Shown here one piece after another: positions 7,632-17,850 of a stretch of 64,000 nt of DNA. Location of the stretch: contig JAFDVI010000004.1 in assembly GCA_018269055.1 (NCBI GenBank), forward strand, positions 398,192 through 462,191, read 5' to 3'. This stretch comes from Acidobacteriota bacterium (lineage in GTDB: Bacteria > Acidobacteriota > Blastocatellia > RBC074). Each line of letters starts with the position of its first letter. The stretch's first letter is position 1. A program made the translations under genes and the position numbers. A model generated the notes under the pieces. It made no database searches and was not told the origin of the DNA. It worked only from the letters and a program-made list of their open reading frames with translations.

Positions 7632-9401
7632 TTAACTCGCCGCCAACTCTTCCTCTAATAACTGCCGTTCGTACAAGTCTGCATATTCGCCGTCCAACCG
7701 CATCAGCTCTTCGTGTGTGCCGCGTTCGACAATGCGGCCCTGATCCAACACGCAAATTAAATCGGCGTCTTTCACTGTGGAGATGCGATGCGCCACGATC
7801 AACGCTGTCCTGCCGCGCATGACTTCGCGCAAATGCGTCAGGATTTTTTCTTCGGTGTACGTGTCCACCGCTGACAGCGAATCGTCCAGAATCAGGATTT
7901 TGGGGCGACGAATCACCGCGCGAGCAATCGCGGTTCGCTGTTTTTGCCCGCCGGAAAGCGTGATGCCGCGTTCGCCCAAAACGGTTTCGTATTTATTCGG
8001 GAAATCGCGCACGTCATCGGCCAAGCCGCCGGCATCGGCTGCCCATTCGACATCGCGGTCAGCAAACCCATTGACGCCAAATTTGATGTTTTCGGCCAGC
8101 GTTTCACTGAACAAAAAGGTTTCCTGCGGCACGTAGCCGATGTTTTCGCGCAAGGTTTTCAGCGGGATTTCGCGAACCGGTCGCCCATCAATCAATACCA
8201 TTCCGGGTTCGGCGTCCAGCAATCGCGGAACCAGATTCATCAGCGTGGATTTGCCGGAGCCGGTTCGTCCGATGAAGGCGACCGTTTGCCCGGCTTCAAT
8301 TAACAGATTGATGTCCTGCAACACAGGCGGCACATCTTCCGAATAGCGAAACGTTAAATTCCGAAACTCAATCCTGCCCTCGATTGCCCTGTTGCCCCAC
8401 TTGGTCGCCTCATTGTCGTTAATTGCGGGTCTGACAGCCATGATTTCGTGCATGCGTTTCAAACTGGCCGTGCCGCGCTGAATCAGATTGGTGACATATC
8501 CCATCGCAATCAGCGGCCAGATCAATTGTTCCAGGTACAAATTGAAGGCGGCAAATTGGCCCAGCGTCATTCGCCCCTGCGCTGTTTCACGCCCGCCAAC
8601 CAGAATGATGGCCGCAAATCCCAGGCCGATGAAAAACTGCATCAGCGGGCGAAAGACCGCCGATAGTTTCACAAGGCCGATATTGCGATTGACGTATTCC
8701 TGGTTCAATCGAGCAAACTGGCGTTTTTCGGATTCTTCTCGCGCGTAAGCGCGAATGACGCGAACGCCCGTCAGATTTTCCTGAGCGCGAGCCGTCATTT
8801 CCGAAAAGAACTCCTGAATCTTTTCAAAACGCACATGAATCTGATGGCCAAAGTATTTCACCGTCAACGACACCAGCGGCATGGTCAGCAGCAAAATCAC
8901 CGTCAGTTTCACGCTGATGCTGAACATCAGCGGCAAAATGATCAGCACGCGAAACAGCGTTTGTTCGCTGTACATGATCGCCGGGCCGACAATCTGGCGA
9001 ACCGCGCCGAGGTCGTTTGTCGCCCGCGCCATCAAATCGCCGGTTCGCTGTTCCTGGAAAAACGCCAATGGAAGATTTTGCAGGTGGCTGTAAAAATCCT
9101 GTCGCAAATCGTATTCAATGTACCGCGACATGTTGATCAGCGTTCGCCGCTGAAAATACAAAAAAACGCCGCTGATGACGCTGCTGCCGACGATGATGGC
9201 GACGGACCGCCAAAGTTTTTCGTAGCTCAAATCGCCAGCCTTTAATCCGTCAATCGCCTTCCCGACATAGCGAGGCACAAACACGCCGAAGGCCACCGAA
9301 CACAGTACGAAAAACGTCCCGGCCATCAACTGCCCACGATACTTTTTCAGGTAAAACACCAGCCAGGCGCGGCCAGTGGGAAATATGGTTTGATCGTTCA
9401 A
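7632..9401 (-). CDS. ABC exporter half-transporter (membrane plus ATPase), BmrC/YheI-like with degenerate catalytic site
   Basis: 589 residues: six-helix exporter domain (about 20-320) fused to an ATPase domain. Walker [10 protein letters not shown] is at 378-386, Q-loop Gln426, signature LSGGQ at 482-486, Walker B ending Asp506, switch His in 'IVAHRIS'. The residue after the Walker B Asp is Asp507 in 'LDDSLSAVD', where catalytically competent exporters have Glu. This Asp is typical of the degenerate subunit of heterodimeric multidrug exporters (BmrC/YheI, TM287). No second half-transporter is adjacent; the upstream neighbour is a small membrane protein 2 bases away. Substrate unknown. Confidence 0.9.
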   Translation of the reverse strand: MNDQTIFPTGRAWLVFYLKKYRGQLMAGTFFVLCSVAFGVFVPRYVGKAIDGLKAGDLSYEKLWRSVAIIVGSSVISGVFLYFQRRTLINMSRYIEYDLRQDFYSHLQNLPLAFFQEQRTGDLMARATNDLGAVRQIVGPAIMYSEQTLFRVLIILPLMFSISVKLTVILLLTMPLVSLTVKYFGHQIHVRFEKIQEFFSEMTARAQENLTGVRVIRAYAREESEKRQFARLNQEYVNRNIGLVKLSAVFRPLMQFFIGLGFAAIILVGGRETAQGRMTLGQFAAFNLYLEQLIWPLIAMGYVTNLIQRGTASLKRMHEIMAVRPAINDNEATKWGNRAIEGRIEFRNLTFRYSEDVPPVLQDINLLIEAGQTVAFIGRTGSGKSTLMNLVPRLLDAEPGMVLIDGRPVREIPLKTLRENIGYVPQETFLFSETLAENIKFGVNGFADRDVEWAADAGGLADDVRDFPNKYETVLGERGITLSGGQKQRTAIARAVIRRPKILILDDSLSAVDTYTEEKILTHLREVMRGRTALIVAHRISTVKDADLICVLDQGRIVERGTHEELMRLDGEYADLYERQLLEEELAAS

Positions 9402-9403
9402 GT

Positions 9404-9814
9404 TTAACTTCCTGAATCTTTGTTTGCCGGATGTGATCTTAACGAACGTGCCACCAACCCGATTCCTCCGGCCAGAAGCACCAACATGACAATGGTGTTG
9501 AACAGACTGGTTTCGCGGAAGAAAATGTCCAGATTGGTAATGATCCCGGCAAAAATGATGATGATTCCGGCAATTGTCAGAAACCAGCCAACCAAAGACC
9601 GCCCGTTGAAAAACAACATCCCAACGCCAATGATCAACGGCACCAATGACAGACCAAAGGGGTTATACCCACCCAGCCGCCAATACCCGCTGGTGACCGA
9701 GACTTGATTGGTCAGCAAATACCCTCCGGCAACGGCCATTGCCAATCCGGCCAAAAACTCTCCCAATCCTCCGGGAGTGCCGCCCGCGTTACGAAACCTC
9801 GGTTCATTCTCCAT
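9404..9814 (-). CDS. Four-helix integral membrane protein of unknown function
   Basis: 136 residues, hydrophobic throughout with about four membrane segments (roughly 17-37, 53-70, 74-95, 105-124), a glycine-rich N-terminal cytoplasmic stretch and a short polar tail. The stop codon is 2 bases from the start of the ABC half-transporter, so co-transcription and probably co-assembly or a shared physiological role is likely (inference). No family recognised. Confidence 0.75.
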   Translation of the reverse strand: MENEPRFRNAGGTPGGLGEFLAGLAMAVAGGYLLTNQVSVTSGYWRLGGYNPFGLSLVPLIIGVGMLFFNGRSLVGWFLTIAGIIIIFAGIITNLDIFFRETSLFNTIVMLVLLAGGIGLVARSLRSHPANKDSGS

Positions 9815-10187
9815 TTCGCGATCCTCTGGTTCTGCGTTGGTAATTGAAACAACGAACCAGCATTCTACTTTCGACTATCAACTGCCACAACATGGTTCTT
9901 TTTGCAGCGGTTCGTGGAAAATTTGCAAATGCCCGGCTCTCAGCATGGCTCGCAAATGATTCGCATTGTGGCTTTTCCGGGCGGCTGGCATAATCTCACT
10001 CGTCCACAAAAACAATTTGCCCGGAAACGGCCTCATCGCTCAGGCAAGTGGCGATGGCGTGCGTCTCAACCGCCGAATAAACAGCATTTCGAACTGCGAT
10101 AGAAATGAGTAACAGGATTCTTCGGCAGGCCACTTCTGCAACTGCGACACTGTAAATACTGCAATCTGATGTACGGTCGAAACGCTT
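9815..10187. other. Divergent intergenic region without a gene
   Basis: 373 bases between the minus-strand exporter operon and the plus-strand kinase. Short open frames here have neither ribosome sites nor protein-like composition. It must hold the promoters for both directions, but I could not identify a convincing -35/-10 pair. Confidence 0.6.
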
Positions 10188-13100
10188 ATGACTCCCGAAC
10201 GCTGGGAACACATTCAAGGCATTTATCACAAGACAAGAGAGCTTGAAGAAAACGAACGCGCGTTGTTTTTGGAGCGAGTCTGCGCAGGCGATGCGTCCTT
10301 GCGTGACGAAGTGTTGTCGCTGATTGCGGCCGGAAAAGAAATGGGAGACAGCTTTCTGGAAGCCAAAACCCTGAATGCCCCAGCCCGGGAAGCGGCTGCT
10401 GTGCACGACCAGTCATCACTTTTGCCCTCTGCCAATTCATTTATCGGTTTGCAACTTGGCAATTACCAGATTCTTTCGCCATTAGGCGCGGGCGGCATGG
10501 GCGAGGTTTTCCTGGCGCACGATGCGCGGTTGGATCGCAAGGTGGCAATCAAGATCTTACCCGCCGAATTCACGCGTGACACCGGTCGGCTGGAACGCTT
10601 TGAACGAGAAGCTCGCGCCGCATCAGCACTGAATCATCCGAACATCCTGACGATTTACGAAATTGGCTCCGCCAAGCTGGAATTCGGCGAAATCCATTTC
10701 ATCGCCACCGAATTCATCGAAGGCCACACGCTGCGCAAAATGATGGCCTCTCCACTGGGCATCAGTGAAACGCTGGACATTGCAATCCAGGCGACCAGTG
10801 CCCTGTCCGTTGCGCATCAAGCGGGAATCATTCATCGCGACATCAAGCCGGAAAATTTGATGATGCGACCTGACAGAGTCGTGAAAGTGCTGGATTTCGG
10901 GTTGGCGAAACTGAATGCTTCGCAACCGGATTCGCTGGATTCCGAAGCCGCCACGCTGCAGATCGGAGCCAAAACCGCGCCGGGCATGATTTTGGGAACG
11001 TTGCGATATATGTCGCCCGAACAGGCGCGCGGGCTGCCAGTGGATGCGCGTTCGGATGTCTTCAGTTTGGGCGTGTTGATGTATGAAATGATCGCGGGAC
11101 ATGCTCCCTTTAGCGGGGAAACAACCAGCGATGTTATTGTCTCCATTCTGACCACAGAACCACCGCCGCTTCTTTCCATCAGGCCGGAAACTCCACCAGA
11201 ACTGCAACGCATCATCGGCAAAACACTTCGCAAAAACAAAGATGAACGGTATCAAACCTGCAAAGATTTGTTGGTTGATCTGAAAGACCTCAAAAGTGAG
11301 AGAGAATTTTCAGCCAAGCTGGAACGTACCACCGGTTCAGTCAAAGCAAATCATACGGGGGAAACCCAACCTCAGACTCCGGCGGCGGCGATATCGCCGC
11401 ATCAAATTTCGCTGCGCCAAATCTTGATGAGTTTGCCCGTGGCGGTCCTGTTGATTGCGGCGGGCTGGTGGTTTTTCGCCGGAAATCATGAAACGGTCTC
11501 GCCCGCGTCGTTGAAGTCAGTCGAAATCACAAGCTGGGCAAGTTCACCCGGCGAACTTTACAGCGTTGGAACGTTTTCGCCCGATGGGCAAACCATCGCA
11601 TTCGTTTCAACACGCAGCGGCAGCAAAAACATCTGGGTAAAGCGGACAGCATCGGGGGAAGCCATTCAAGTTACCAAGGATGAATTTGCCAACGAAAACC
11701 CTATCTGGTCACCCAATGGCGACGAAATTGCGTACTTCTCAATCCGAGGAGGCCACCCCGGCATCTGGCGCACACCGGTTTTCGGCGGCACGCCGGCACT
11801 TCTCAGCACGCTTCAAGACGGCGATGTCAGATTGCGGCGTTGGTCAAAAGATGGAGCGAAGATTTATTACGAACTGAAACGCAACCTTTTCGCGATGGAT
11901 GTAAAATCCGGTCAAACAACTCAGATCACAAACCTTGACCCGGCCAATCTTAATTCTGACAGTTTGAACATTTCGCCGGACGAACAACGTGTCGCCTACA
12001 TCAGCACAACCCAGGATGGGCGCAGCAATGTGTGGGTTGCGCCCATCTCGGCCGGTTCACCGCGGCAAATCGCCAGTGACATGGGTTATGACCGAAATAT
12101 CGCCTGGCATCCGGATTCAAAACGGATTTTTTACAGCGCGAACGTGGAAGGCGTGTATCAAATTTTTTTGGCCAATGTTGACGGGCAAAAATCCGTGCCG
12201 GTCACAAACGGCGATGTAAACAGTTTTGTGTTGGACGTTTCGCCGGATGGCGCTCGCATTCTTTACGGTTCAACCCAAGAAGAATCTGATGTGTGGAAAG
12301 TTGACGTCGCTGATGGCACTGAAACCGCGCTGACATCCGATCTGGGGTCGGAACTTTGGCCGGAGGTTTCGCCCGATGGGAAAACGATTGCTTATCAAGC
12401 GGTTCGAAACCTGAGTCAGGGTGACAAAATCTACAATTGCTCGATCCTGCTTCGCCAAAACAGCGCGGATGAACCGATGCGGCTTGCTGATGACGGCGCT
12501 CTTCCCACGTGGTCACCCAACGGGACTCAAATTGCGTTTATGCGTCTGATTGGCGATGTCCAAAGCCTTTGGCTAACACGCGCGGCTGGTGATCAGGGGA
12601 AACAGTTGGTGGCGGGCGGACTGACGCCCGTCGAAAACACATTGCTGCCATATTTGCGCGTACAAACCAGCAGTTTCAGTTGGTCGCCTGATGGGAAAAA
12701 GATTGCTTACATCTCCGACAAAAACGATCTGCAAAACCTATGGACTATTGCCGCCGACGGTTCCGGGGAAACCCAAATCACCCGCAACACCGATCCCGGT
12801 CTATCCTTCAATTGCCCGCTCTGGTCTGCGGATGGAAGTCAAATCGCGTATTCATCAAAACCGGACATTTCATCGCCAAAAGAAAAAATAATTCATTCCA
12901 TCTGGTTAACCGATGAGGGAAACAAGACGTCAAAAACGGTTATTGAATCGGAGTCTTTTTTGCGATTGATCGGGTGGTCCCAAGAAGACAAAGGATTGAT
13001 CCTGGCCACCTTGAAAGGCAGATACAGCAGCACCCGGCCGACAGAAGTGGAACTGGTTCGGGTTACCATTGCCACAGGCGAACAGCGGCCAATCGCAACG

Positions 13101-13352
13101 CTTCAGGCCGCTTACCTTTACAATGTTCATCTGTCCGCCGACCGGAAAACCATCGCGTTCACATCCCGTCAGGATGGGAAAGATAATATCTGGCTGATTC
13201 CGTCCAGTGGCGGCGGAGCGAAAAAGTTGACGGCAAACAATGATGCCAGACTTTATTTTTCCAGTCTTTCGTGGTCGCCCGATGGCCGGGCGATTTATTT
13301 CGGCAAGCAATCCAGGCATAGCTTGCTTTCGATGATCCCCAACTTCAAATAA
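10188..13352 (+). CDS. Transmembrane Ser/Thr protein kinase with TolB/PD40 beta-propeller sensor
   Basis: 1054 residues. A 90-residue N-terminal segment ('MTPERWEHIQGIYHKTRELE') precedes the kinase domain: Gly loop 'GAGGMGEV' 100-107, catalytic Lys122 in 'VAIK', 'HRDIKPEN' 216-223, DFG Asp236, 'GTLRYMSPEQARG' activation/APE region, so all catalytic residues are present. One membrane helix spans about 412-430. The remainder (about 440-1054) is a chain of PD40/WD40-like TolB repeats marked by recurring 'SPDG/SPNG..IAY/IAF'. This kinase-inside, propeller-outside layout is abundant in acidobacteria. Target proteins are unknown. The BON-domain gene follows 14 bases later. Confidence 0.93.
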   Translation: MTPERWEHIQGIYHKTRELEENERALFLERVCAGDASLRDEVLSLIAAGKEMGDSFLEAKTLNAPAREAAAVHDQSSLLPSANSFIGLQLGNYQILSPLGAGGMGEVFLAHDARLDRKVAIKILPAEFTRDTGRLERFEREARAASALNHPNILTIYEIGSAKLEFGEIHFIATEFIEGHTLRKMMASPLGISETLDIAIQATSALSVAHQAGIIHRDIKPENLMMRPDRVVKVLDFGLAKLNASQPDSLDSEAATLQIGAKTAPGMILGTLRYMSPEQARGLPVDARSDVFSLGVLMYEMIAGHAPFSGETTSDVIVSILTTEPPPLLSIRPETPPELQRIIGKTLRKNKDERYQTCKDLLVDLKDLKSEREFSAKLERTTGSVKANHTGETQPQTPAAAISPHQISLRQILMSLPVAVLLIAAGWWFFAGNHETVSPASLKSVEITSWASSPGELYSVGTFSPDGQTIAFVSTRSGSKNIWVKRTASGEAIQVTKDEFANENPIWSPNGDEIAYFSIRGGHPGIWRTPVFGGTPALLSTLQDGDVRLRRWSKDGAKIYYELKRNLFAMDVKSGQTTQITNLDPANLNSDSLNISPDEQRVAYISTTQDGRSNVWVAPISAGSPRQIASDMGYDRNIAWHPDSKRIFYSANVEGVYQIFLANVDGQKSVPVTNGDVNSFVLDVSPDGARILYGSTQEESDVWKVDVADGTETALTSDLGSELWPEVSPDGKTIAYQAVRNLSQGDKIYNCSILLRQNSADEPMRLADDGALPTWSPNGTQIAFMRLIGDVQSLWLTRAAGDQGKQLVAGGLTPVENTLLPYLRVQTSSFSWSPDGKKIAYISDKNDLQNLWTIAADGSGETQITRNTDPGLSFNCPLWSADGSQIAYSSKPDISSPKEKIIHSIWLTDEGNKTSKTVIESESFLRLIGWSQEDKGLILATLKGRYSSTRPTEVELVRVTIATGEQRPIATLQAAYLYNVHLSADRKTIAFTSRQDGKDNIWLIPSSGGGAKKLTANNDARLYFSSLSWSPDGRAIYFGKQSRHSLLSMIPNFK

Positions 13353-13366
13353 AGGAGGCCCCTGTA

Positions 13367-13795
13367 ATGCTCACTCATTCCATTGCCCAAAAAATAATTC
13401 TGTTAGTTCTGCTTACTTCGCTGCTGCTGGTTGGCGCATTTGCGCAAGGCAATAAAAAACCTGCCAAGCCCGCTCCGCCTGCAAAGGTTGACTGTTCGAC
13501 GGTGACAGACGCCGACATCGTTAAATCCATTCAGGACAAGATCAAAGCTGATCCGGCGTTCCAGGAACAATTGAAGCAAATCAACGTCAGCAGCGATGGC
13601 CGCGTAGTCACCCTGGAGGGGCGAGTCAAGGGGAATGCCGCGAAAAACACCATCGGGAAATACGCCAAGTCTGTGAAGTGCGTAAAACGCGTGCAAAACA
13701 ATCTCAGTACAAAACTCAAAGTCGGTTGTAGCGCAGGACAAAAATTGTGCGGCGACATCTGCATTAGCGCCAAATCCGGATGCAACATCATGTAA
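13367..13795 (+). CDS. Exported BON-domain protein
   Basis: 142 residues with a signal peptide (1-27, cleavage near 'AFAQG'), a short Lys/Pro linker, and one BON domain (about 48-110; 'DADIVKSIQDKIKAD..VSSDGRVVTLEGRV'). BON domains are found in OsmY-like periplasmic proteins and are thought to bind phospholipid or other periplasmic ligands. The tail carries four Cys ('GCSAGQKLCGDICISAKSGC'), probably a small disulphide knot. A strong AAAGGAGG precedes the ATG; the short gap to the kinase gene suggests co-transcription. Confidence 0.85.
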   Translation: MLTHSIAQKIILLVLLTSLLLVGAFAQGNKKPAKPAPPAKVDCSTVTDADIVKSIQDKIKADPAFQEQLKQINVSSDGRVVTLEGRVKGNAAKNTIGKYAKSVKCVKRVQNNLSTKLKVGCSAGQKLCGDICISAKSGCNIM

Positions 13796-13831
13796 CGAAC
13801 TCACCGATTCACTTCACAGGAAATCGTCCCT

Positions 13832-13868
13832 TGCCGCAAACGAACGCATAAGTTATTCGTTTGCGGCA
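13832..13868 (+). terminator. Strong hairpin after the BON gene, terminator-like
   Basis: Perfect 13-bp stem TGCCGCAAACGAA (13832-13844) with its complement at 13856-13868 and an 11-base loop. No clear T tract follows, so it could instead stabilise the mRNA end. Confidence 0.5.
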
Positions 13869-13989
13869 GCTTGATTCACAGGAGTTGAGCCACCTGAGAA
13901 GTCATCTGCGTTTCAGCATGAACAGTAACAGCATCGGCAAATATGCTGCCTGCGGTTGGCGCGGCAATGGATTATCGTTGGAGTAAAGA

Positions 13990-15144
13990 ATGAAGACCTA
14001 TCTGAATCCGATATTTTTTCTATTGATGATCCTGGTGTTACTGGCAGTTCAGGCTCCGTCCTCGACCATTCAACGACAGAATCGCAAGCCGCGCGCCCAG
14101 CAAGCAACCGATGGAAGCCAGGCTTCGCCTGAAGCGCGCGCTAAGTTACGACGATTGGCGGCGCAAAAGAAAACCTACAAGGTCGGTTACAGCCCGGCGA
14201 TGGACCGCAAGGAAGCGCAATTATCCGGCATCGAAATTCCGAAAGACGAACCGCGGCGTGCAATGCTGAAACGCGCCGAAAATCAGCGGCGTTGGAACGA
14301 ATATCTGGTTGGTCTGAAGGAACAGGAAAAAAGCGGGTTTCGATTCAAACGATGGGCTGGCCCCGAGCAGGAAATCCGTGAACAGGTTCGCAAAGAACAT
14401 CCCGGCGCGACCTTGCCCGAAAAGCTGACTGACCTGGCGCCGATGCTGTCCAGATTCGATTGGCGCGATCACGGCGTGTATTTGAACGTGATGGATCAGG
14501 GAAACTGTGGCAGTTGCTGGGCCTTTGCGACAACAGCAGCGTTCTGGAGCAATTCGATTCTGAATTACCATAAGCGCAATCCCGAAGTGAAAAAGGTCGG
14601 CGCGGATGGCCAAGTGGTTTCTGATATCGCCGACGCGCCGATGCCGCCGCCAATGATGTCGGCGCAACCGCTGCTCAATTGCATCGCCAAAACCAAAGGC
14701 GATTGCAGCGGCGGTTGGCACGGCAGCGCCTTCAACCATTTTGTCGAGTTCGGCGCGATCCTCAGCGACCAGGAATACGCCGCAAAGGTCAATCCCTGCC
14801 AGCAAAAGCTGGGCACAAGAGCCGTCACCTGGGATTACGTGAATTATCCGCCCGACAAACTTCCTGCTGTAAACCAATTGAAAGCGGCGCTGCTGGAACA
14901 CGGCCCGCTGGTCGTGTTGATTCGCATAGATGATGCGCTCAAAGCATACAAAGGCGGCGTATTCAACGAACACAACCCCGGCACGGTTAATCACGCGATC
15001 CTGATGCTGGGCTGGGACGATCGCAAGAAAGCCTGGTTACTGATGAATTCCTGGGGAACCGAATGGGGTGAAGACGGATTTGCCTGGGTCGCCTGGGGCA
15101 GCAACAACACAGGCATGTATGCCGCCTGGATCGAAGTCCCATAA
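13990..15144 (+). CDS. Exported papain-like cysteine protease (peptidase family C1)
   Basis: 384 residues. An N-terminal hydrophobic segment (about 8-24) acts as signal peptide or anchor, followed by a basic pro-like region to about 150. The mature C1 domain shows all catalytic residues: Gln and Cys in 'DQGNCGSCWAFA', His in 'VNHAILMLGWDD', Asn in 'LLMNSWGTEWGEDGFAWV'. GGAG lies 7 bases before the ATG. Substrate unknown; the extracytoplasmic location matches that of the BON protein and the sensor half of the upstream kinase. It is separated from the BON gene by a hairpin and 190 bases, so it may be independently transcribed. Confidence 0.92.
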   Translation: MKTYLNPIFFLLMILVLLAVQAPSSTIQRQNRKPRAQQATDGSQASPEARAKLRRLAAQKKTYKVGYSPAMDRKEAQLSGIEIPKDEPRRAMLKRAENQRRWNEYLVGLKEQEKSGFRFKRWAGPEQEIREQVRKEHPGATLPEKLTDLAPMLSRFDWRDHGVYLNVMDQGNCGSCWAFATTAAFWSNSILNYHKRNPEVKKVGADGQVVSDIADAPMPPPMMSAQPLLNCIAKTKGDCSGGWHGSAFNHFVEFGAILSDQEYAAKVNPCQQKLGTRAVTWDYVNYPPDKLPAVNQLKAALLEHGPLVVLIRIDDALKAYKGGVFNEHNPGTVNHAILMLGWDDRKKAWLLMNSWGTEWGEDGFAWVAWGSNNTGMYAAWIEVP

Positions 15145-15213
15145 GTCCCTTACTCGAACACTTGTTGGGCGTTTTCACGGCTGTCTATCGGTACCGAAAA
15201 TCAATCAGCCCAT

Positions 15214-17850
15214 TCATTTGAAACTGATTTTTACGGTATTGGCCGTCTTGCCATCCAGTTTAACCACCACGTCCACTTCGCCTTTTCCGCTCAAGGCTCT
15301 TGGCAGCGGCACGTTTACTTGATCCAGTCCAGCAAACGAGCCTTGCCGACCGGCGTAAACCAGTTTTAGAGCTTGCCCCCCGATTCGGACTTCTGCTTGT
15401 CCCAGCCGGTCGCGGTACCGGATCCCCGTGCCAAACAAAATCAGAAACACCTGGTCGCTGGATATGCCTGCATCAGGGCCAAGATCAATCGGAATCGGAA
15501 CGAATTGTTGTTGAGTTGCGTTCCATTGGCTGACCGGATCGAAACTTTGGGAACCATCGGCTTTGACGCGCAACGCGACGGCGGCGGCGATTCCCCGCCC
15601 TGTCGAGTTGGCGGAAAAAATTCCGGGCGAGATGATTTCAATCTGGATAAAACTGGTGGCGATGTTGCCGTCGGCGCTGTTGATGGTTACAAGCGCCGGG
15701 CCAGTGCTTGTGCCCTCGGGAATTTGATAGTTGATTTGCGTGGGCGAAACGTAAAAGAGCGGCGCCAGACGTTCGACGCCTGCGCTGTCTGTGACCTGCA
15801 CGGTGGTTCCCGCCAGCGAAGTCGGCAAGGTGTCCGTCGCGGCGGCGGTTGTCGTCGCCAAGCCGGAGCCGCTGGCAACCGCAATGGATTCCGCCGCAAA
15901 TGGTGTCAATTGAAAGCTTGCCGCCGAAGCGACGTACGCCGTGCCCGCCTGTTTCACGGTAAAGTCTATGCCGCCAACATTGATCGTTCCGGTTCGCAAC
16001 AATCCGCTCGGATTGGCAGCAACCGAATACGAAATCGAATTGCTGCCGGAGCCTTCGCCGCCGGAAGTAATCGTGATCCAATCGTAATCCGTGCTCGCCA
16101 ACCAATTGCATCCATCTTCGACGTTCAGGTTCAGGCTGCCGCTTTCTCCCTGCGAAGTCATGAATTGCGTTTCCTGCGCCAGACTGAAATTACAGGTTCC
16201 CGGCAACAATCCGTAAACCTGCAACTGACCTGAAAACGTCGGAACGTACACTTTTCCGTTCGCCACAGTGGGCGGACAAAACTTGGCGAAGCTGCCAACC
16301 GAGTCCCGATCACCAATCTGTTCGCTGTTCCACAACTCTCTGGTGACGTCTGAAGCGTCGAAGGCGCGTAAAATGCCTGGAACGATGCTGCGATTTGCAT
16401 CACCGCCGAGCGATCCGGTCGCCCACAGAATCCCCGTTCCTGCCTTGCTGCCATTTGCGGATAACGACATCGGAGCGGCGTTGGAAATGCCGTTTTCAGT
16501 CATTGCTGAACTGTGCGCGGCCTCAAATTCCTGAAGCTTTCCATTGATCAGCTTGAACACTTTCAGTGTATCTCCGCTGGCCCAGTAATAAATGACTTTG
16601 CCGTAAACAGGACTTTCCCAGTACACGGGCGAGCTGAAAAATCGGTTGGGGGACGGTTGAAACTGCTGCACGATTTGATCCGTTTGCGGATCGAATCCGC
16701 CCAGGTTTTCCGTGTCCAGCACTCGCAAAACAGTGTCTTTGCCCGCGAAAACCAGACGATTGATGCCCGGCAACAACACAGGCCCGCCCGCTCCCAGATC
16801 AATATCAAACTGGTTCAGCACGTCCGTGTTGTGCGGCGTAAAATAATCCACCAGCGAAAGCCCGTTTCGCGTGCTGAATTTGAGCGCGCAATCGCCGTAA
16901 TCGCGATGTCCGTCTTGAAGATTGAAGGGGCCATTTCCCGTTGTCAGGTAAATGTTCCCTTTGTCATCCGCCACCAATCCCTGCCCGCTTTGCCAGATGG
17001 AGCCGCCTTCGCTGTCGGGGGTGGTGTTGAAGACGGCGACTTGTTGCAGCGTGTCAGCCTTGTAAGCCATCAACCATCCGTGATGCGGGCCTCGGTTGGC
17101 ATGCGATCCAAAGGCCAGATACAAGACTCCGTTCAGCAGCAACAATCCCGGACGATTTAATTGATACAGCGGATCGAAAATCACTTTTCCGTCAACGCTG
17201 CCGACTCCGGTACCGGGAACGCTGGCCGTAATTTCCATCGGACTGCCGGATTTTTCCTCGCCGGTTAGCAAATCCAACGCGTGCAATTTTTGATGATAAC
17301 TTTCATCTGCCGTTTCTTTGCTTTTTGCCACGAGGTAAATGGTTTTGCTGTCCGGATCAATGACCGGCGTGCTGGTAACGCCGACTTCCGGCATCATATC
17401 GCGATAAGTGGGAGAAATGTCCGAGCTCAAAACCGGCGTGCCCAGATTCGCCTGCCACAATGGATCGGTTGCGGTCGCATCGTCGGCATCAAAGGCGTAA
17501 ACGCTGTTATGCTCGGTCGTCACAAACACCACATTGCGCACGCTCTGGTCGGCAAATTGGAGCTGAGAAACATACAGAGGCTGGGCGTATATCTGGCCAT
17601 CCACCGCGCGGGAAAAAACCTTTCCAAATTGGCGCGAATTGACGTTCGCCGTATTCAACCTTGTTTCGTTGAGATTCGCGCCGGTCCGACCAATATCGTT
17701 ATGGCTGGTAAAAACATTAGCTATCGCTCCTGAGGCTTTGTTTTCCGATGCCCGAAAGGAACCAGCGGAATCCAAGGACAAGAACCTTGCCTGGAAAAAA
17801 CAAAAACTTATGGCAAAAATCAGAAAAAACACGAATGGCTTCAGTGACAT
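15214..17850 (-). CDS. Exported PQQ-like beta-propeller protein with BACON and Solibacter-type (TIGR03437) C-terminal domains
   Basis: 878 residues from ATG 17850 (MSLKPFVFF, directly entering a signal peptide; GGGAG upstream). Residues about 40-540 form a quinoprotein-like beta-propeller ('YAQPLYVSQL', 'VFVTTEHNSVYAFDADD', 'FDPLYQLNRPGLLLLNGVLYLAFGSH'). About 550-640 is a BACON-type Ig-like domain ('CNWLASTDYDWITITSGGEGSGSNSISYSVAANP'). The last 220 residues match the Solibacter-associated C-terminal domain ('FYVSPTQINYQIPEG', 'LFGTGIRYR', 'GLDQVNVPLP'). PQQ-dependent catalysis is not evident; a structural or binding role outside the cell is as likely. Confidence 0.85.
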   Translation of the reverse strand: MSLKPFVFFLIFAISFCFFQARFLSLDSAGSFRASENKASGAIANVFTSHNDIGRTGANLNETRLNTANVNSRQFGKVFSRAVDGQIYAQPLYVSQLQFADQSVRNVVFVTTEHNSVYAFDADDATATDPLWQANLGTPVLSSDISPTYRDMMPEVGVTSTPVIDPDSKTIYLVAKSKETADESYHQKLHALDLLTGEEKSGSPMEITASVPGTGVGSVDGKVIFDPLYQLNRPGLLLLNGVLYLAFGSHANRGPHHGWLMAYKADTLQQVAVFNTTPDSEGGSIWQSGQGLVADDKGNIYLTTGNGPFNLQDGHRDYGDCALKFSTRNGLSLVDYFTPHNTDVLNQFDIDLGAGGPVLLPGINRLVFAGKDTVLRVLDTENLGGFDPQTDQIVQQFQPSPNRFFSSPVYWESPVYGKVIYYWASGDTLKVFKLINGKLQEFEAAHSSAMTENGISNAAPMSLSANGSKAGTGILWATGSLGGDANRSIVPGILRAFDASDVTRELWNSEQIGDRDSVGSFAKFCPPTVANGKVYVPTFSGQLQVYGLLPGTCNFSLAQETQFMTSQGESGSLNLNVEDGCNWLASTDYDWITITSGGEGSGSNSISYSVAANPSGLLRTGTINVGGIDFTVKQAGTAYVASAASFQLTPFAAESIAVASGSGLATTTAAATDTLPTSLAGTTVQVTDSAGVERLAPLFYVSPTQINYQIPEGTSTGPALVTINSADGNIATSFIQIEIISPGIFSANSTGRGIAAAVALRVKADGSQSFDPVSQWNATQQQFVPIPIDLGPDAGISSDQVFLILFGTGIRYRDRLGQAEVRIGGQALKLVYAGRQGSFAGLDQVNVPLPRALSGKGEVDVVVKLDGKTANTVKISFK

